Shown: positions 34,905-47,481, counted from the stretch's first letter. The stretch: DNA of 64,000 bases from Microthyrium microscopicum (GCA_010405405.1 MU004231.1:1695386-1759385); one strand, 5' to 3'. A program made the numbers and translations. Notes: generated by a model not told the origin, from the sequence alone.

Positions 34905-37900
34905 ATGATATTCACCACACTCCTTTTCGCGGTTTCGCTCCTGTGCCAGCTTGTCTCTGGTGCTGTTGATCAACATCCCACGAGGGCTGCTGAGAAGGAA
35001 TCGGCACAGAAATTGGTAACCTGGGACAAAGATTCATTTTTCATTCGTGGAGAGAGGCTCTTTATATATTCTGGAGAGTTTCACGCCTTCCGCCTCCCGG
35101 TTCCCGGATTATGGCTCGATATTTTTCAAAAGATCAAGGCACTAGGATTCAATGCGGTCTCATTCTACATCTACTGGGGTTTACATGAAGGCAAATCTGG
35201 AAGGTTCATTGACGACGGTATCTGGAGTTACGATGAGTTCTTTCGTGCTGCAAAAGAAACTGGTCTTTATTTGATTGCTCGACCTGGCCCCTATATTAAT
35301 GCCGAGACATCAGCTGGCGGTCTACCCGGCTGGACTTTACAAATACCAGTCACTCAACGCTCTGATAACCCAGTCTGGTATAATACAACAGTAAACTACC
35401 TCGACAATATTCTCGGAATCATTGCAGATCAGCAAATTACTAGAGGCGGACCAGTCATCATGGTACAATCAGAAAACGAGTACACTGGATGGCCAGGTCT
35501 CACCAAGACGGAATTTCCCAACATGGAGAATAAAAAGTACATGCAAGGAGTCAAGCAGATGTTTTTGGATCGAGGGATTGTTGTACCTTTGTACGTTAAT
35601 GATAATACTGTCAGTGGTTATTTTGCGCCTGGAACGGGAGTTGGAGAGCTGGATCTTTATGGAATCGATGCCTATCCACTACGTTACGACTGTTGGAATC
35701 CAAGCGTATGGCCTATCATAAGGTTCCCGGAGAATTGGCACAAGCTCCACCTCAAACAAAGCCCCAATGCTCCTCTTGCAGTCACAGAGCTTCAAGGCGG
35801 ATCCAGCGCTAATTGGGGAGGCGTTGATCAAGATCAATGCGGTGCTCTTGTCAACGAAGAATCAATTAGAGTCTTGCACAAACAACAGTACAGCTTTGGA
35901 ACCAGACTGCTGAACATTTACATGGCTTATGGAGGAACAAACTGGGGAAACCTGGGCTATCACGGAGGCGATACATCTTACGACTATGGTGCTTTTATTG
36001 GCGAGACTCGTCATGTTCGACGTGAGAAATACAGTGAAGTCAAAATCCAAGCCAACTTCCTAAAGGTTACGCCAGCTTACCTGCGAGCTACTCCTGGAGA
36101 TGTCTCAAATGGATCGTTTGTGGGCACTGACAAGCTCGCAGTCACTCAAGTCAATGCGACTGACAGTGATACCAAATTCTACATTGTCCGACACGCCGAC
36201 TTTCAATCTCGAGAGATCACAAATTATCGATTAAACGTGTTTTGTAGTCTGGGGAATGTTAGCATTCCTCAAATGGCAGGACAGTTGACGTTGTTTGGAC
36301 GAGACTCGAAGATTCATGTCACCGATTATGATGTTGGCGATATCCTCTTACGATACTCCACAGCTGAAATCTTCACCTGGGCCACGAACCGCGCTGGAAA
36401 GACTATCTTGATTCTCTATGGTGGGGAAGGTGAATGGCATGAATTTGCTGTCGACCAGTCACTTGGAAAACCTGATATTCCGTTAGACGATCCACTCATC
36501 CAGTTGGGTAATGTACCTCCGGTGTGGCTCGTCAAGTGGAAGGTCACCAAATCACGACGAATCCTGAGATTTGAAGAGGCAGATCTTGAGGTTCATCTTA
36601 TCTGGCGTAATCATGCTTACAGCCACTGGACTTTGGAGCTCCCTGCACCGATGCCAATAGGAAACTACTCGTCTCCTTCCAAATCCAGTGTCGTCATTGC
36701 TGGAGGTTATTTGATGCGATCTGCCAGCGTTTCTGGGAACGAGCTTCATCTAACTGGAGATGTGAATGCGACCACTGATATCGAGCTTCTTCACGAACCC
36801 ACAGGCAAAGTCATGCAGATATTCTTCAATGGACATGATTTGAATGCTGCACAATCTCCTGAAGGCCTTCTCAAAGCTACCATTCCATGGAAGGCTCCTT
36901 CATATACTTTGCCAGACTTCTCAGCTACCAAGTGGAAATACATCGATTCTCTACCAGAGCTCTCAGACACATACGATGACTCTAAGTGGACGGCGTGTGA
37001 TCGTGCGACTACACCAAATCCTCACAAGCTCCAAACACCTCGTTCACTATATGCAAGTGATTATGGATATCATACAGGGTCCATGATATACCGCGGCTCT
37101 TTCAAAGCGAACGGTAACGAAACTTCGCTATACCTTTTAACAGCCGGCGGCTACGGATTCGGACAAACTATATTCTTAAACGGTACCTATGTCGGGATGT
37201 GGCCAGGTTCGAACACAAACATGTCCTACGAAGCAACTTACAGTCTCCCTCGGAATCTAAAGCGCAGTGAAAACTACATGTTGACTATCCTCATCGAGCA
37301 TTTTGGATTCATCGAGTCCGCTCCTGGCAACGACGAGATCAAGGCGCCGATGGGTATCCGAAACTATAAACTCGATGGACACCCGCAATCCGACATTACA
37401 TGGAAGATGACAGGTAACTTCGGGGGAGAAGACTATGCTGATCTGGTTCGTGGACCAAAAAACGAGGGAGCAATGTTCGCGGAAAGACAAGGTTATCACC
37501 AGCCCAAGCCGCCCAGTGCAACTTGGAAATCTGTCGATCCTATATCAGAGGGCATTTCTGGCGCTGGTGTTGGATTTTTTACAACAGAGTTTGAATTGAA
37601 AGTGCCTGCGGGATATGATGTGCCAATGTTTGTTCGGTTGGGCAATGATACATTCAACAGAGACGACAAGACATCACCTAGTTGGAGAGCGCAGATATAC
37701 GTCAATGGATACCAGTTTGGAAAGCACGGTAAGTGAGCCTACTCTCAAGTTCTCGCTCAATTTAACGTCTAGTAGTTTCCAATCTGGGCCCGCAGTATAA
37801 ATATCCTGTCCCTGAGGGTATTCTGAATCACAACGGCATCAATACTCTGGCTATCACTATTTGGTCACTGCGGCCAGAAGGAGCGAGCCTAGGGAAATTA

Positions 37901-37993
37901 GAGTTGATTCCTGACCCTGCTATATTAAGCTCCTACAGCAAACCAGAGCTGGTCTCGATGCCAGCCTGGAAGCTGCGACCTGGTAGTTACTGA
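34905..37993 (+). CDS. lacA: Secreted GH35 beta-galactosidase
   Basis: Two exons (34905-37728 and 37776-37993) give 1013 residues, the normal length of fungal LacA-type enzymes. It hydrolyses terminal beta-galactosyl residues of plant galactans, xyloglucan or lactose outside the cell. A signal peptide (MIFTTLLFAVSLLCQLVSG) precedes the TIM barrel: GEFHAFRLPVPGLWLDIFQKIKALGFN, RPGPYINAE. The acid/base is Glu192 in QSENEYTG and the nucleophile Glu295 in TELQGGSSANWGG, as in GH35. The later jelly-roll domains contain YRGSF and INGYQFGKHV, the last split by the only intron, which has an AGTAG double acceptor; the second AG keeps the frame. Several N-x-T/S sites fit secretion. Neighbours share the strand but no obvious pathway. 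Confidence 0.94.
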
Positions 37994-38636
37994 GCAAAAT
38001 CAACAAAATCATGTGTTTTCTCTGTTTAATGGGTCAGGCATAACATCTAATTTATATCAACTGACCAAGCTGTGGAACAACGCCGTCTTGTTCTAGAAGT
38101 CTAGTACTTGCGTTCTGCAAAGATCGTCGTTTCCATTGCCGTCCCTTCATACAATGTAAGACTAAATTCAGTGCCATCACATACAGACTGTAGGATAGCC
38201 TATGTGTTCCTTAGAAAGACGATAGCTTCAGCACCATGTACGAAAGTGCCGGGACTTCCCAAGCGACTTCTAACAATCAATTCGTTGCTGCGTAGTGTAC
38301 ATTAATAGGCAAGAACGAAGATCCGGCGGCAATTGTACCTTTCTTTTGAGACGTTGCCAGCTAAGAGTCGACGCATAGGCGAATCATCAATCGATTAGCA
38401 ATTGGCCAGACTCTTTGGACCTTATGTGTGGTACGAGGTTTCTAATTTTAGTCAGATTGTCACTTTCGATGCTGCCTTTGGCGGTCAGTCTCACCAGCCT
38501 TTTGGGCTTTTTGGTCACTGTATAATGTCGTCATCTTATTCATACTCAAATCATTATCTGCCGAAGAGGAGCATGATTATACGCTTGATACTTTCCAGGC
38601 CTCTGGAAAATAGCCTTTTTCAAAAACATTCGAACA
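37994..38636. other. Intergenic, nothing recognised
   Basis: About 640 bp between the beta-galactosidase stop and the TENA/THI-4-like start. The two open frames in it (38108-38305, 38402-38809) have no family signal; the second runs into the following gene out of phase. Confidence 0.5.
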
Positions 38637-39494
38637 ATGAAGCAGTCTATTGTTTTCGTTGTGGTACAGTTTCTTACCCTTGCGATGACCACGCAGTCGA
38701 AACAGAACTTGACAGATTATCTTGTCGAAAAGTACTCAAAGACATATCAGAGCACAATCAAGGATCCTGTCTTCTTTCACGAAGTTTTGAATGGGACTGT
38801 GGATGTTGAAAAAGTGGCCTACTTCTTCGAACAGGTAAAATTGACCTGTTGATTCATGGACGCCGCGATTAACTGTTCAAAAGGACACACAATATGGCCG
38901 TGGGTTTACGACACTTTGCGGCAACACTTTGAACCTACTGGCTGGAGATTTGATGAAACCTACATCAAATTTGACCCTTTCAGCTATAAACAATTTAGGC
39001 CAGACTGCATCAGGATTGGCTGACGAAGACGGTCGATTGACAACTTTACGAAATGAGCTTCTACCAGGCTCTAGTGCAAAGCCTCTCTCGCCTTCACCAG
39101 GCACGCTAAGCTACGTTAAATATATGAAGAATGTGTCTAGTGCCCCTCATGATCCGTTTGAGGCTTTAGTATGCTCGTGGACTATGGGAAAGGTTTGTGA
39201 ATTATTTTCGCTCCGAGCCAAGCTTGGTGGCTAAAACGTATTCTTTAGGCTTTTGTGGATGTCTGGACTAACATCAAAAAGAATCAGGTCAACAAGCCAA
39301 ATAAGATTCCCCAGCTTCAAACCATTATTGACTATTGGGCCGATCCCAGTTATGTTGCTGCTATCGATGCGACAGGTGCTCTCATCAACAATTGGTACGA
39401 CATGTCATGGCCAAAGAACACAGATAGCGTGTTCTTAGATACTCTGCAACATGAGATCAATTTCTGGGTCAGTGTTGACGAAATGGGCAAATGA
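38637..39494 (+). CDS. TENA/THI-4 family protein with N-terminal hydrophobic leader
   Basis: Three exons (38637-38834, 38884-39192, 39249-39494) give 250 residues. The helical pattern FFEQDTQYGRGFTTLCGNTL, then PFEALVCSWTMGKAFVDVW, then a final LQHEINFWVSVDEMGK follows the heme-oxygenase-like fold of TenA proteins. In that family a Cys in the LPC-type block and a Glu before FW form the active site; both appear kept (Cys of LVCSW, Glu of HEINFW). Family members hydrolyse pyrimidine amines in thiamin salvage, but many fungal homologues have unknown roles. Unusually, the protein starts MKQSIVFVVVQFLTLAMTTQS, which looks like a signal peptide or anchor. Both introns are phase 0. The start is the first ATG in frame. 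Confidence 0.68.
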
Positions 39495-40255
39495 GAGTCC
39501 AGTGACTCAGAAAAGGAGGCAACCAAGTACAATTTTGGTAGATAATTTTCAAAGTCAAGATCACCTCCTTGCAGCAATGTGACTTAGGTTACAGGTCATC
39601 TTATAGATAACAGACCGAAATGATTGTACTCCCAGAAGTATAACTATTTTATTTTAGTCTAGAACTTTCACAATGTCCAGAAGCTAGTTCAACTGAATTA
39701 CATATCTTGAAGTATGAAGGGTCTTGAAAGGAACCATCTTCACACTCAACGGATGTATTTCTTCAGCAATGATGTTACTTATTGCTACTATCGTGTTTAC
39801 CATACATTATGCTTTACTATTAACTAATGCGTACCTTAGTATCGTACCTGAAATTCTACAAATTAGGTAGGTACCAGGTAGGTATTCACGCTGCCAACAA
39901 AATGATATATAGTATTTATGGAATGTGACAGTGACCATGTTAACTCTGAAATTCAAAGGTGTGCTGCATGATTATGCCGAATTAAACACTGCTCTCGATG
40001 CTCATAGACTTTAAAGATGTTTGAGATAATTGGTAAGAGGCGAAGTTGAGACCCGAGCGATCCCCGAATGTTGTGGATTTGTCACAACTTTATGACGAAT
40101 TTACTTTACTTTCTGGACATATGCCGGCCAGGCTAAAGTCACAGCTCCTTATTCTATAACAAGTACAAAGCAGGTATCAATCCAATCACTATATAAGCTA
40201 CTACAAAACCCGGCGCTCGTTCAGCTCCTCTGTTCGTATAGGTAGTCATCCAGCG
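39495..40255. other. AT-rich intergenic, nothing recognised
   Basis: About 760 bp, AT-rich, with a repeated TAGGTAGGTACC/GGTAGGTA motif near 39868-39885 but no gene. It ends with the probable promoter of the epimerase gene. Confidence 0.5.
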
Positions 40256-41419
40256 ATGACGAAAACAAAACTCTTCATGTATGCCTCACCTTTCCTTCGA
40301 TACACCTATCGAAAGTTAATACCCTCATAGAACGGGTGCCACCGGCTTCATCGGTGGAAGTGTTCTGAACAAGTTAGTTGTTACACATCCAGAGTTGCAA
40401 ATCACTGCCCTCTTACGCTCTCCCTCGTCCGAATTTGCCGACAAGTATCCAGACGTCATAGTGATCAAAGGCACTTTTGATGACTCTGATACGATTGAAT
40501 CCGCAGCTCGCGAGTCAGACATTGTCCTACGTATGGTGAAATGTCTTTCAACTCTCCCACTATTACTGATTTGATATAGACTGCGGAGATACCGATCATG
40601 TTACCTCTGTTGAAGCTATCTTGGCAGGGCTTCAATCCAGAAAAGAAAAGAGTTATTTGATCCACCTTACTGGGACTGGATGTATCTCGGACGTAGCAGA
40701 AGAGGAGTGGCTCGGCAAAACAAATCCGCATATCTGGAACGACGTTGATGGCATTGACGAAATCTATAACTTACCAGAGAAAGCTATGCACAGGACCGTG
40801 GACAAGTGGATTCAAGATGCTAGCAATGAAACTCTAAAGACCGTTTGTGTTTGTCCTCCTGACATATATGGGCAATCTAGGGGCATTGGCAACAGAGCGA
40901 CTTTCATGGTTCCAAATTACGTTGAAGCACTATTTCAGTTCCAAGAAGCCTTCTATCTAGGAGAGGGACAGAATTATAGAGCTGTCACTCATATCAACGA
41001 TGTGGTAGATATCTTCATTCTTCTAATTGAACAAGCACTACAGGGAGGAGGAAATGCAAGCTGGGGCCGAGAAGTAAGTTGATCAGCCTTGACAGAGTTT
41101 ACTCGCTCTAATATGTGTCGAGGGATTCTATTTTGCAGTTTCAGATGAAGTCAAATGGAAGGACGCAGCAGTGGCTATCAACAAGCTTGCCCAGGAGAAC
41201 GGCTGGTTGCCACGAGGCACAGAAACTGTTTCCTGGGATAAGAAGACGCTGTTGTCCAACTTCCCAGACGCACCTGAAAGAGCTCAATATATCTGGGGAT
41301 CAAACAGTCGAGCCAAATCTGCTAGAGCTGCTCAATTGGGCTGGACTCCTCGTGGACCTTCCTTCTGGGCAGCTTTGGCTGAAGATGTCAGTATTGCAGC
41401 TAAGAACCATGCCAAATAA
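40256..41419 (+). CDS. NAD(P)-dependent epimerase/dehydratase (extended SDR)
   Basis: Four exons (40256-40278, 40331-40530, 40580-41073, 41123-41419) give 337 residues. The Rossmann start KLFITGATGFIGGSVLNKL carries the G-x-x-G-x-x-G dinucleotide loop, split by intron 1 just before it. DIVLHCGDTDHV, LIHLTGTG and the PDIYGQSRG block follow the extended-SDR pattern, as in fungal NmrA-like or DFR-like reductases. The canonical YxxxK pair is not obvious: the region after the TGTG block reads EEEWLGKTNPH, so activity could differ from classical epimerases. The C-terminus (GFYFAVSDEVKWKDAA, LGWTPRGPSFWAALAEDV) is as in fungal relatives. The gene ends tail to tail with a decayed DUF6604-like copy, whose remnant nearly touches its stop codon. 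Confidence 0.85.
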
Positions 41420-43953
41420 ACCGTTTTGCTGTATTTCTGGAGCTCTTTGCATGCTATATCACCGCTTGCTTTTACGTATTCTACCATCAGATTCGCACCC
41501 CAGCTAGACAACACCTTTTCAAGATTGCCGCGCGGGTGTTCTCATTTAGCTTTGAGCAATAGAGTTCTCCGTGATATGAAATTTTCAAAGCAGAATAGAC
41601 AAGTTCCAAGGTTTCATGCTTTTTGCAGGTGTTGTTTTCTCCGTGGATCTGTTGTGTGGAGTGGTGGAACTGGTTCAAAAACTTGGAGCAGCGAATCACC
41701 ATGCCAATGTACTTGAAAAGAAGCTTTGGCTCCTCTGAGATCAAACAAATGCGCATATCTTTGAGGATTTGAAGTGAAGTCAACAGTTTTGCGCTTGTGG
41801 GGTTGTCTTGCAACAGAATAGGACTCAATATCTCGGCAGTATCTCCTCCTATGGTGAGCTTTTGCTGCTGCTTGGGTTTGGCACTCGAGTAATGATTCAA
41901 AGCATCTACAGCAGCAGCATTGTATGGCATCTTAGCATCATTCACAATGTCCTCTTGGCAGGCCAAAGCAAATGGTGTTGTGGATTGTACCATACGTGTT
42001 CCACGTTTTGAACATCGAGAAATACCCTTTCGAGCGTTTTTTGCCGTGGTAGCCAAAGACATGCCATAGAACAATTGAAGCTTATGGATGCATTCTTTCA
42101 AGCCTTGGGGTCGGCCGTCCATGAATATGTTTTCCTCGTCATGCAGTTTCAAGAATTCTTCTAGGTCTGCCCAATCGACAAATGATGTCGCGGTAGTCGT
42201 CTTCATTATAGAATAGAGATAGAGGGTTGGAAACACGGTGGCCCACCAAGCGCACGAAGTCCATGATGCTGCAACATCTGTTGCATGCGGTACATGGTAA
42301 GGCCTGCAACAATTGGGTTCCCCTTGTACAGATAGAAGTTCTCGAGGCTAAGCCGCTCCATCATGTCGTCTTTGTCGTCAAGGATCGTCTCTAGTATGAA
42401 CTTCCTAATCTTTGTAGAACCATTGTTCAAGTAGTCACGGGTGATTTTCGTGCAATAGACTTTGGGTCGCCTCTCGATCAAGATCTGTCCACACTGGAAC
42501 TGGAACTTCTATCTCAAACTTCGCGAGTGCAGTAAGCTCGTTTTTTGCCTTTTGGGCTGCTACTTGAAAATTCTCAAACGGGTTGTGCGGACTGCTGGCT
42601 AGGATGTCGCGAACATAAAATATGATCTGGGCGCAGAAGGCATGCCAGATGGTCACCTTTTTGGTTGTGTAAGCTTCGAAAATGCTCGCTTCGGCCTCGC
42701 TCATCACTATCGAATGAACTTCCGTCCTGAACCAAAGGGTAGCCTCGAACGAGTAGTCGTACAGAGCATTCTCTTTCTGTATCATCTGTGATTCCCAGGA
42801 AAGTGTCCTATGTGGTGCTTTTAGGTGTTTGTTGGTGTCTTCGCGCCAGTCAGCAAATAGAGGCAAATTATCGTTTGCCGTTAGCTCCTTTATAACATTG
42901 CGGACACAAGCATTAGTGCGATACAACGGAATTTCTCGCGAGCATTCCTGTTCAAGACTGAAGACATCTTCAAGATGATGTTGTCGCCAAAAGTCGATGC
43001 CTTTGGTAAAAAACGTGTCCGTAGACACCGAATTCGCCAGATGGTCCCAGTCCGCAAGCAAACGAACGTCTAGTGCGATGACCTCTTGAATCAGCTCCCG
43101 CGCTATAATCAAGGCCGAATTTGAAGTAACGCTTTCAGCCATAGCATCCAACTGACCAGCAGCATAGTCCTCCCAAGTACCCTTGATAAACTCCCGGAGG
43201 TTTCTCAAATCAACAAACAAGCAGTAAGCGATGAGATTCTCCTCTGCAAACTGTTGATCATGATCAATCTCAACCTGAAGATTCTTGCTCTGTTGCTGGA
43301 ATTGTTTGCTCCCCAAGATAGGCCTTTTGTCAAAATCGGACCTTGTAATAGCCTCAGTATGTTCGCGTTCGTTATGGTTGATAGCAAGGGTTGCGAAACG
43401 ATTGGAGACCGGAAGCACAAGTTCCTCTTTTGTTTTTGGAGGTTCAGTTGTTGATATCTCATGACCATGCTGAGAGTATTCGTGGGCTTCGCGTGTATCA
43501 TTGGAGAACGAGAGGAGTTCGACAGTACTCTAAGACTTCTGTCAGCAGCTTGAAACCCTGTCATGGAAGGCATCGCGGAAGAAGCTCATGCGATAGGACA
43601 GGGAGAGGATCAAGACAGTACCTACCTTCAGAACTGAGATGAAATGATCATGACCAGAATTCGATTTAGTATCATTGCTAGCTTTCTAAAAAAAACTTGG
43701 CACATTGGACTCGCAAAGCTATGGCATTAGCCACAGCTGTTTTGATTGACGATGGAAGGGGAATCCTCGCTCGAGCGATAGTCTGGGCTAGAACTTGGTA
43801 GTCGCGAGGGCGGATGTTGGTGGATTGGCCTGGCCGGTCTTTCACTTCGATGACCGTGCCACAAACCGCTGCCTTCGCTACTAACCAAGTGTTGAAACGA
43901 TTGGTATCTGCCTTGTGACGATCGTAACTGCCAGCGAGATTGTCCGGCAGCAT
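41420..43953 (-). pseudogene. DUF6604-like paralogue, copy A (decayed)
   Basis: Exon 1 is 43953-43626, exon 2 begins at 43529 after an intron in the same place as in copies B-D. The start SYDRHKADTNRFNTWLVAKAAVCG is the family N-terminus. Later family blocks are all found in order: SNRFATLAIN, GNPIVAGLTMYRM, FPTLYLYSIMKT, WADLEEFLKLHDEENIFMDGRPQ, CLISEEPKLLFKYIGMVIRC, and GDIACKELQKYSK. They lie in different frames: about four frame breaks are seen, near 43685 (next to a run of eight A), between 42435 and 42481, between 42206 and 42236, and near 41500. The original stop is gone and the remnant stops against the epimerase gene. Sequencing errors could explain one homopolymer break but hardly all. 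Its upstream inverted-repeat element is intact. Confidence 0.78.
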
Positions 43954-44064
43954 TTTGCGTCGTAAAATCTGGTGGTCTACTTGGTGGAAATGGTGCTTAG
44001 TGCGGTATAGAGTGTGTCTACCTAGGTACCTAAGTTACACAGGCAAAGCAATTTCGGGCTAACA

Positions 44065-44105
44065 AGGCTGAAGTATTGACCAATCAGCTGGGCAGCCTTA
44101 TGGCG
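44065..44105 (-). promoter_or_regulatory. Array element 1, copy A: inverted repeat around CCAAT
   Basis: Read on the plus strand: AAGGCTGA, 7 bp, ACCAATCA, 6 bp, CAGCCTTATGGC. AAGGCTG and CAGCCTT are exact inverted arms around the CCAAT core. It starts 112 bp before the ATG of the decayed copy A. Confidence 0.85.
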
Positions 44106-44628
44106 AGCATCGTGGTAGAATGTGGGGGTACCTCGCGCCAAGATAGGCGCGATCGTGATTCGTGTAAAGTTACCCTCGTGTCATACCTGTGTGCTGTATG
44201 TACCAGAGGCCTGAGAATAATCCAATGGGCAGCTCACTGGAGTCCCTTTCATGGACAAAATTGCCGGCGCGCTCTCATCAAGTTAGATCCATGTCATCGC
44301 CCTGTATGGCGAAAAGATGCTTCGAATTTCAGCGGGTTGGAGGCGGAGTGAAGGGTCCTGCGCATTCAATGTTGAAGTTTATCAGATTGTTGACATCGTC
44401 TTTGTAGGCAGAATGGGCCGAATCATTAACCTCGCACTCGATTGATCCTGCCGTGGACTTTGTCGACCAGAAGTAACTCAGTGAGCTGTACCAGTTTGCC
44501 AAACTTTGAATGATCTCCATCAAGTACAACCATTATGAAGGAAGCAGCTTCAGTCCATGAGAATCTGTTGCAAGATGATAAGCTTTCTTTAATGTACAAT
44601 GATTTTGGTCTCCTGATACACATGGAGT
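44106..44628. other. Spacer between copies A and B with second shared element
   Basis: The segment AAGATAGGCGCGAT (44141-44154) recurs in the upstream regions of copies C and D in the same relative place. The remaining 470 bp should include the 3' untranslated region of copy B; nothing else was recognised. Confidence 0.55.
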
Positions 44629-47124
44629 CTAAGAGCTATTCGATCTTCCCTTTTTGCCAAAAGCACGGAGTTCCTTACACGCAATGTCCCCTTTTGATTC
44701 AATGTAGCTGTTCATGGTCTCCGTCGCTGTCCTCAGCAGATGTTGCTCTGTACCCATCATGGCCAGGGTTCCGACAAGACCTCGCGGCTGCTTTTGACAA
44801 GCGGATATGGCTCTCAAGGCCCGGAACGCGTCTAACGGGTGTTCATATTCAGTCATTGCAAGACTCAGTCCGAATTGCTCTATAAAAACCTCGCTTAGAC
44901 CATCATGGATTTGACGCAGGAACGTGAAGCAGCGGATTGTCAATCCGAAGTAGTTGAAAAGCAATTTGGGCTCTTCACAAGCTAAGCGTTCTCGCATTTC
45001 CGTCAAAATTTGTATTGGCTGGCGATAAGTGTCGTGTCTAGTGTATAGCTTCGCCACACTGCCCTGACGGTGAGGCACTGTCTCGACTTTGCTGAACGTA
45101 ACATTTGTCAAGAAAGGACTACTCGGAGACTGAGAGAACTCTTTGATAGTGGCAGCCAAAAGAGAGTTGGGAAGATCGTCGAACAGAGCTTCCAGTGAAG
45201 CAACAGCCAATGGCGTCAGGCTTTTCACTCTATGCGGCTCTTCAGGTAGATTCGAGCTGACCGTCGGCGCAGTGCTATCGTTCCGGCGATAGAACTGGTC
45301 CAGCTTATCCACACATTCTTCTAGATTTTGAGGGCTTTTGCCCATGAAAAGGTTATCCCTGTCGTGATGTTTCATGAACTCCTCGAGATCTGGCCAGCTA
45401 ATGTTCGCTCTCCGGGTATCAACTTTGAGCAAAAAGTAGAGATACATGGTTGGAACAACAGCAGACCATCTGTCCAACGCTATCAGCCCAAATTTTTGTG
45501 CTCGAAGATTCATGGAGTACAGTATAAGACCTGCATCAATGGGATTGGTTTCGAACTTGTGAAAGTGCTTGTAAGCGTTTGGTCTCTTGGTGTCCATGAT
45601 AGTGTAATGTTCCATGTCGTTGAGAAGGCCTTGAATAACCTCATCGGCTTCTTTTGGCCAGGAAAGACTGCAAGTTTTCGAGGTGAAGTCAAGAAAAGTG
45701 GCATAATTCTTTTTTGTTCTGAAAGCCGTCATTTTGAGGTCGATGAAAGGGCTTTTCTGAGTGCCTGATAACGTGCTGTGGATATCAATTAAGATTTGGA
45801 CACTAAACACGTGCTTCAGTTTGAACTCTTTTGTTTCCATCACTTCTAAAAGGCTGGCCTCAAGCTCATTTCTTACGGACGATGGGACGCGCAGAACATG
45901 TCGAAGCCGGATTTCATCAAGAGCATCCCATAAGACACGCTGCTGATAGGCATACTGCTCGTCGGGGTTTCGCTTTGTGTCTGCGACCTTTGAGAGAGCA
46001 AGAACAATCTCACGCAGCTCATGATTCGGGAAGACGTCGGGATTAGCCGTCACTGCACGCACATATCCTCCAAGATGTAGACGCGCAGTCATCAACGTGC
46101 GGTCTGCAATATCGCGGACTTGACTAGCAAATGGGTGCTGAGAAAATTTTGGCTTTTTCTCCCAGGCATTATGGCCACCCTGGGCACATAGCATACAATA
46201 GAGAGCTCTTGGTAGATCCGCACAATCTGAGAATGACTTGTGCTTTTCTCCCAAAAACGCTTCTATGCGCTGCTGGCCTAGAGTTAAGGACGAGTTTGAG
46301 ATGAGGCTTGCGGATGCAGCATCGATCTTGTCGTCAATATATTCTTTCCAAGTCTCTTTCACAAATTGGCGTAGTTTGTTCAGATCGATCATAAGACAGT
46401 AGAGGGCCATGGCCCCGTCCAGATATTTCTCATCAGAATCCTCCTCAATCTCAAAGGGCAAGGTTGTTTGCGGTTCAACTTTGGCGGTCTCATGATCTGA
46501 CTTGATCATCTGGGCGGTGGTGTCAGGATCAAAACTCTCGACGTTGGTATCATCAATGGCCAGCCGTTCAAAATAACTAGGCTCAGGAACCGAAGAATCG
46601 TTCTTTGTAGGCGAAAGTGGTGCGACTGGCTGGCCAACTTGGGGATCCGTCTCAGCATTGTTGGGGGCCTTGTTAGAGCTCAAGTCTCTGAGAGCGTCCT
46701 ATAAGGATATTAGTCAAACTTTTCGCAGATGCCAATTGACACCATCTCTTCATTCAGCCATTATTCGGAAGAAGTGAGTACGACTTACTTCTAGAACAGT
46801 GATGAAGTGAGCATGATTAGAATTTGATGACTTGTCCTGTGATGTAAATCGGAAAGCCTTCGCACAGCGTGCCCGCAACTTTATTGCTCGTTCCAAGACA
46901 GCTTGGATAGAAGAGGGGAATGGAACACCAGCATCGACAACCGCTCTGACTAGAAGTGGATAGTCACGAAGCAGGATTGTTTGCCGCTTGCCGGAGTGTT
47001 TTTTGGAGGATTTCTTGTTCAGGGTAGTGCCGCAGCTGGCTGCCGTGTCAATTAACCAGCGGGTGAAAGCAGCAGTGTCTGCCTTGTACTGGTTATAAGA
47101 GCCGATGAGCGATATTGGAGGCAT
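44629..47124 (-). CDS. DUF6604-like paralogue, copy B
   Basis: Two exons, 47124-46789 and 46698-44629, give 801 residues. Exon 1 encodes the DUF6604-type head (SYNQYKADTAAFTRWLIDTAASCG ... CAKAFRF ... HAHFITVLE). The phase-0 intron falls right after ITVLE, as in every copy. Exon 2 begins DALRDLSSNKAP and has a disordered linker (about 113-190), then a long helical region with PLLVR..., TNPIDAGLILYSM, VPTMYLYFLLKV, WPDLEEFMKHHDRDNLFMGKSPQNLEECVDKL, CEEPKLLFNYFGLTIRCF and the C-terminal KGDIACKELRAFGKKGRS. No enzyme motif, transmembrane segment or signal peptide is seen. ATG 47124 (MPPISLIGSYNQYK) is used; the longer open frame upstream starts on TTG. Function unknown. Confidence 0.8.
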
Positions 47125-47218
47125 CTTGACGCTCCAAAATTGGTAATTTTCATGGGTGAGGGTGTGAAAGTGCGACAAAACTAAACTTTGTAGGCAGTGA
47201 CGAACAAGTCGAAATTGT

Positions 47219-47258
47219 AAGGCTGAAAATTTACCAATCAGCTATGCAGCCTTATGGC
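47219..47258 (-). promoter_or_regulatory. Array element 1, copy B: inverted repeat around CCAAT
   Basis: AAGGCTGA, 6 bp, ACCAATCA, 6 bp, CAGCCTTATGGC on the plus strand. The arms extend to 8 bp (TAAGGCTG/CAGCCTTA). It begins 95 bp before the copy B ATG. Confidence 0.85.
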
Positions 47259-47481
47259 CACAGGTAGGCAACACCCCGCTCACACGCACGCGCTGCATCT
47301 GATGTGAATCGAATGTGCATGTAGGGCATGTCCCACTAATATCAAAATTACTCGTGGTCATGGTTCTGTTTATCATTTACCGGTCTTGTTGCTACAGAAG
47401 GCTCAAAGTAGCACCAGTTGCGATGCGATTAGAACGAGAGGGGTAGTTTTCTTTCGAAAACTTCTTGATTTCTACCTGATT

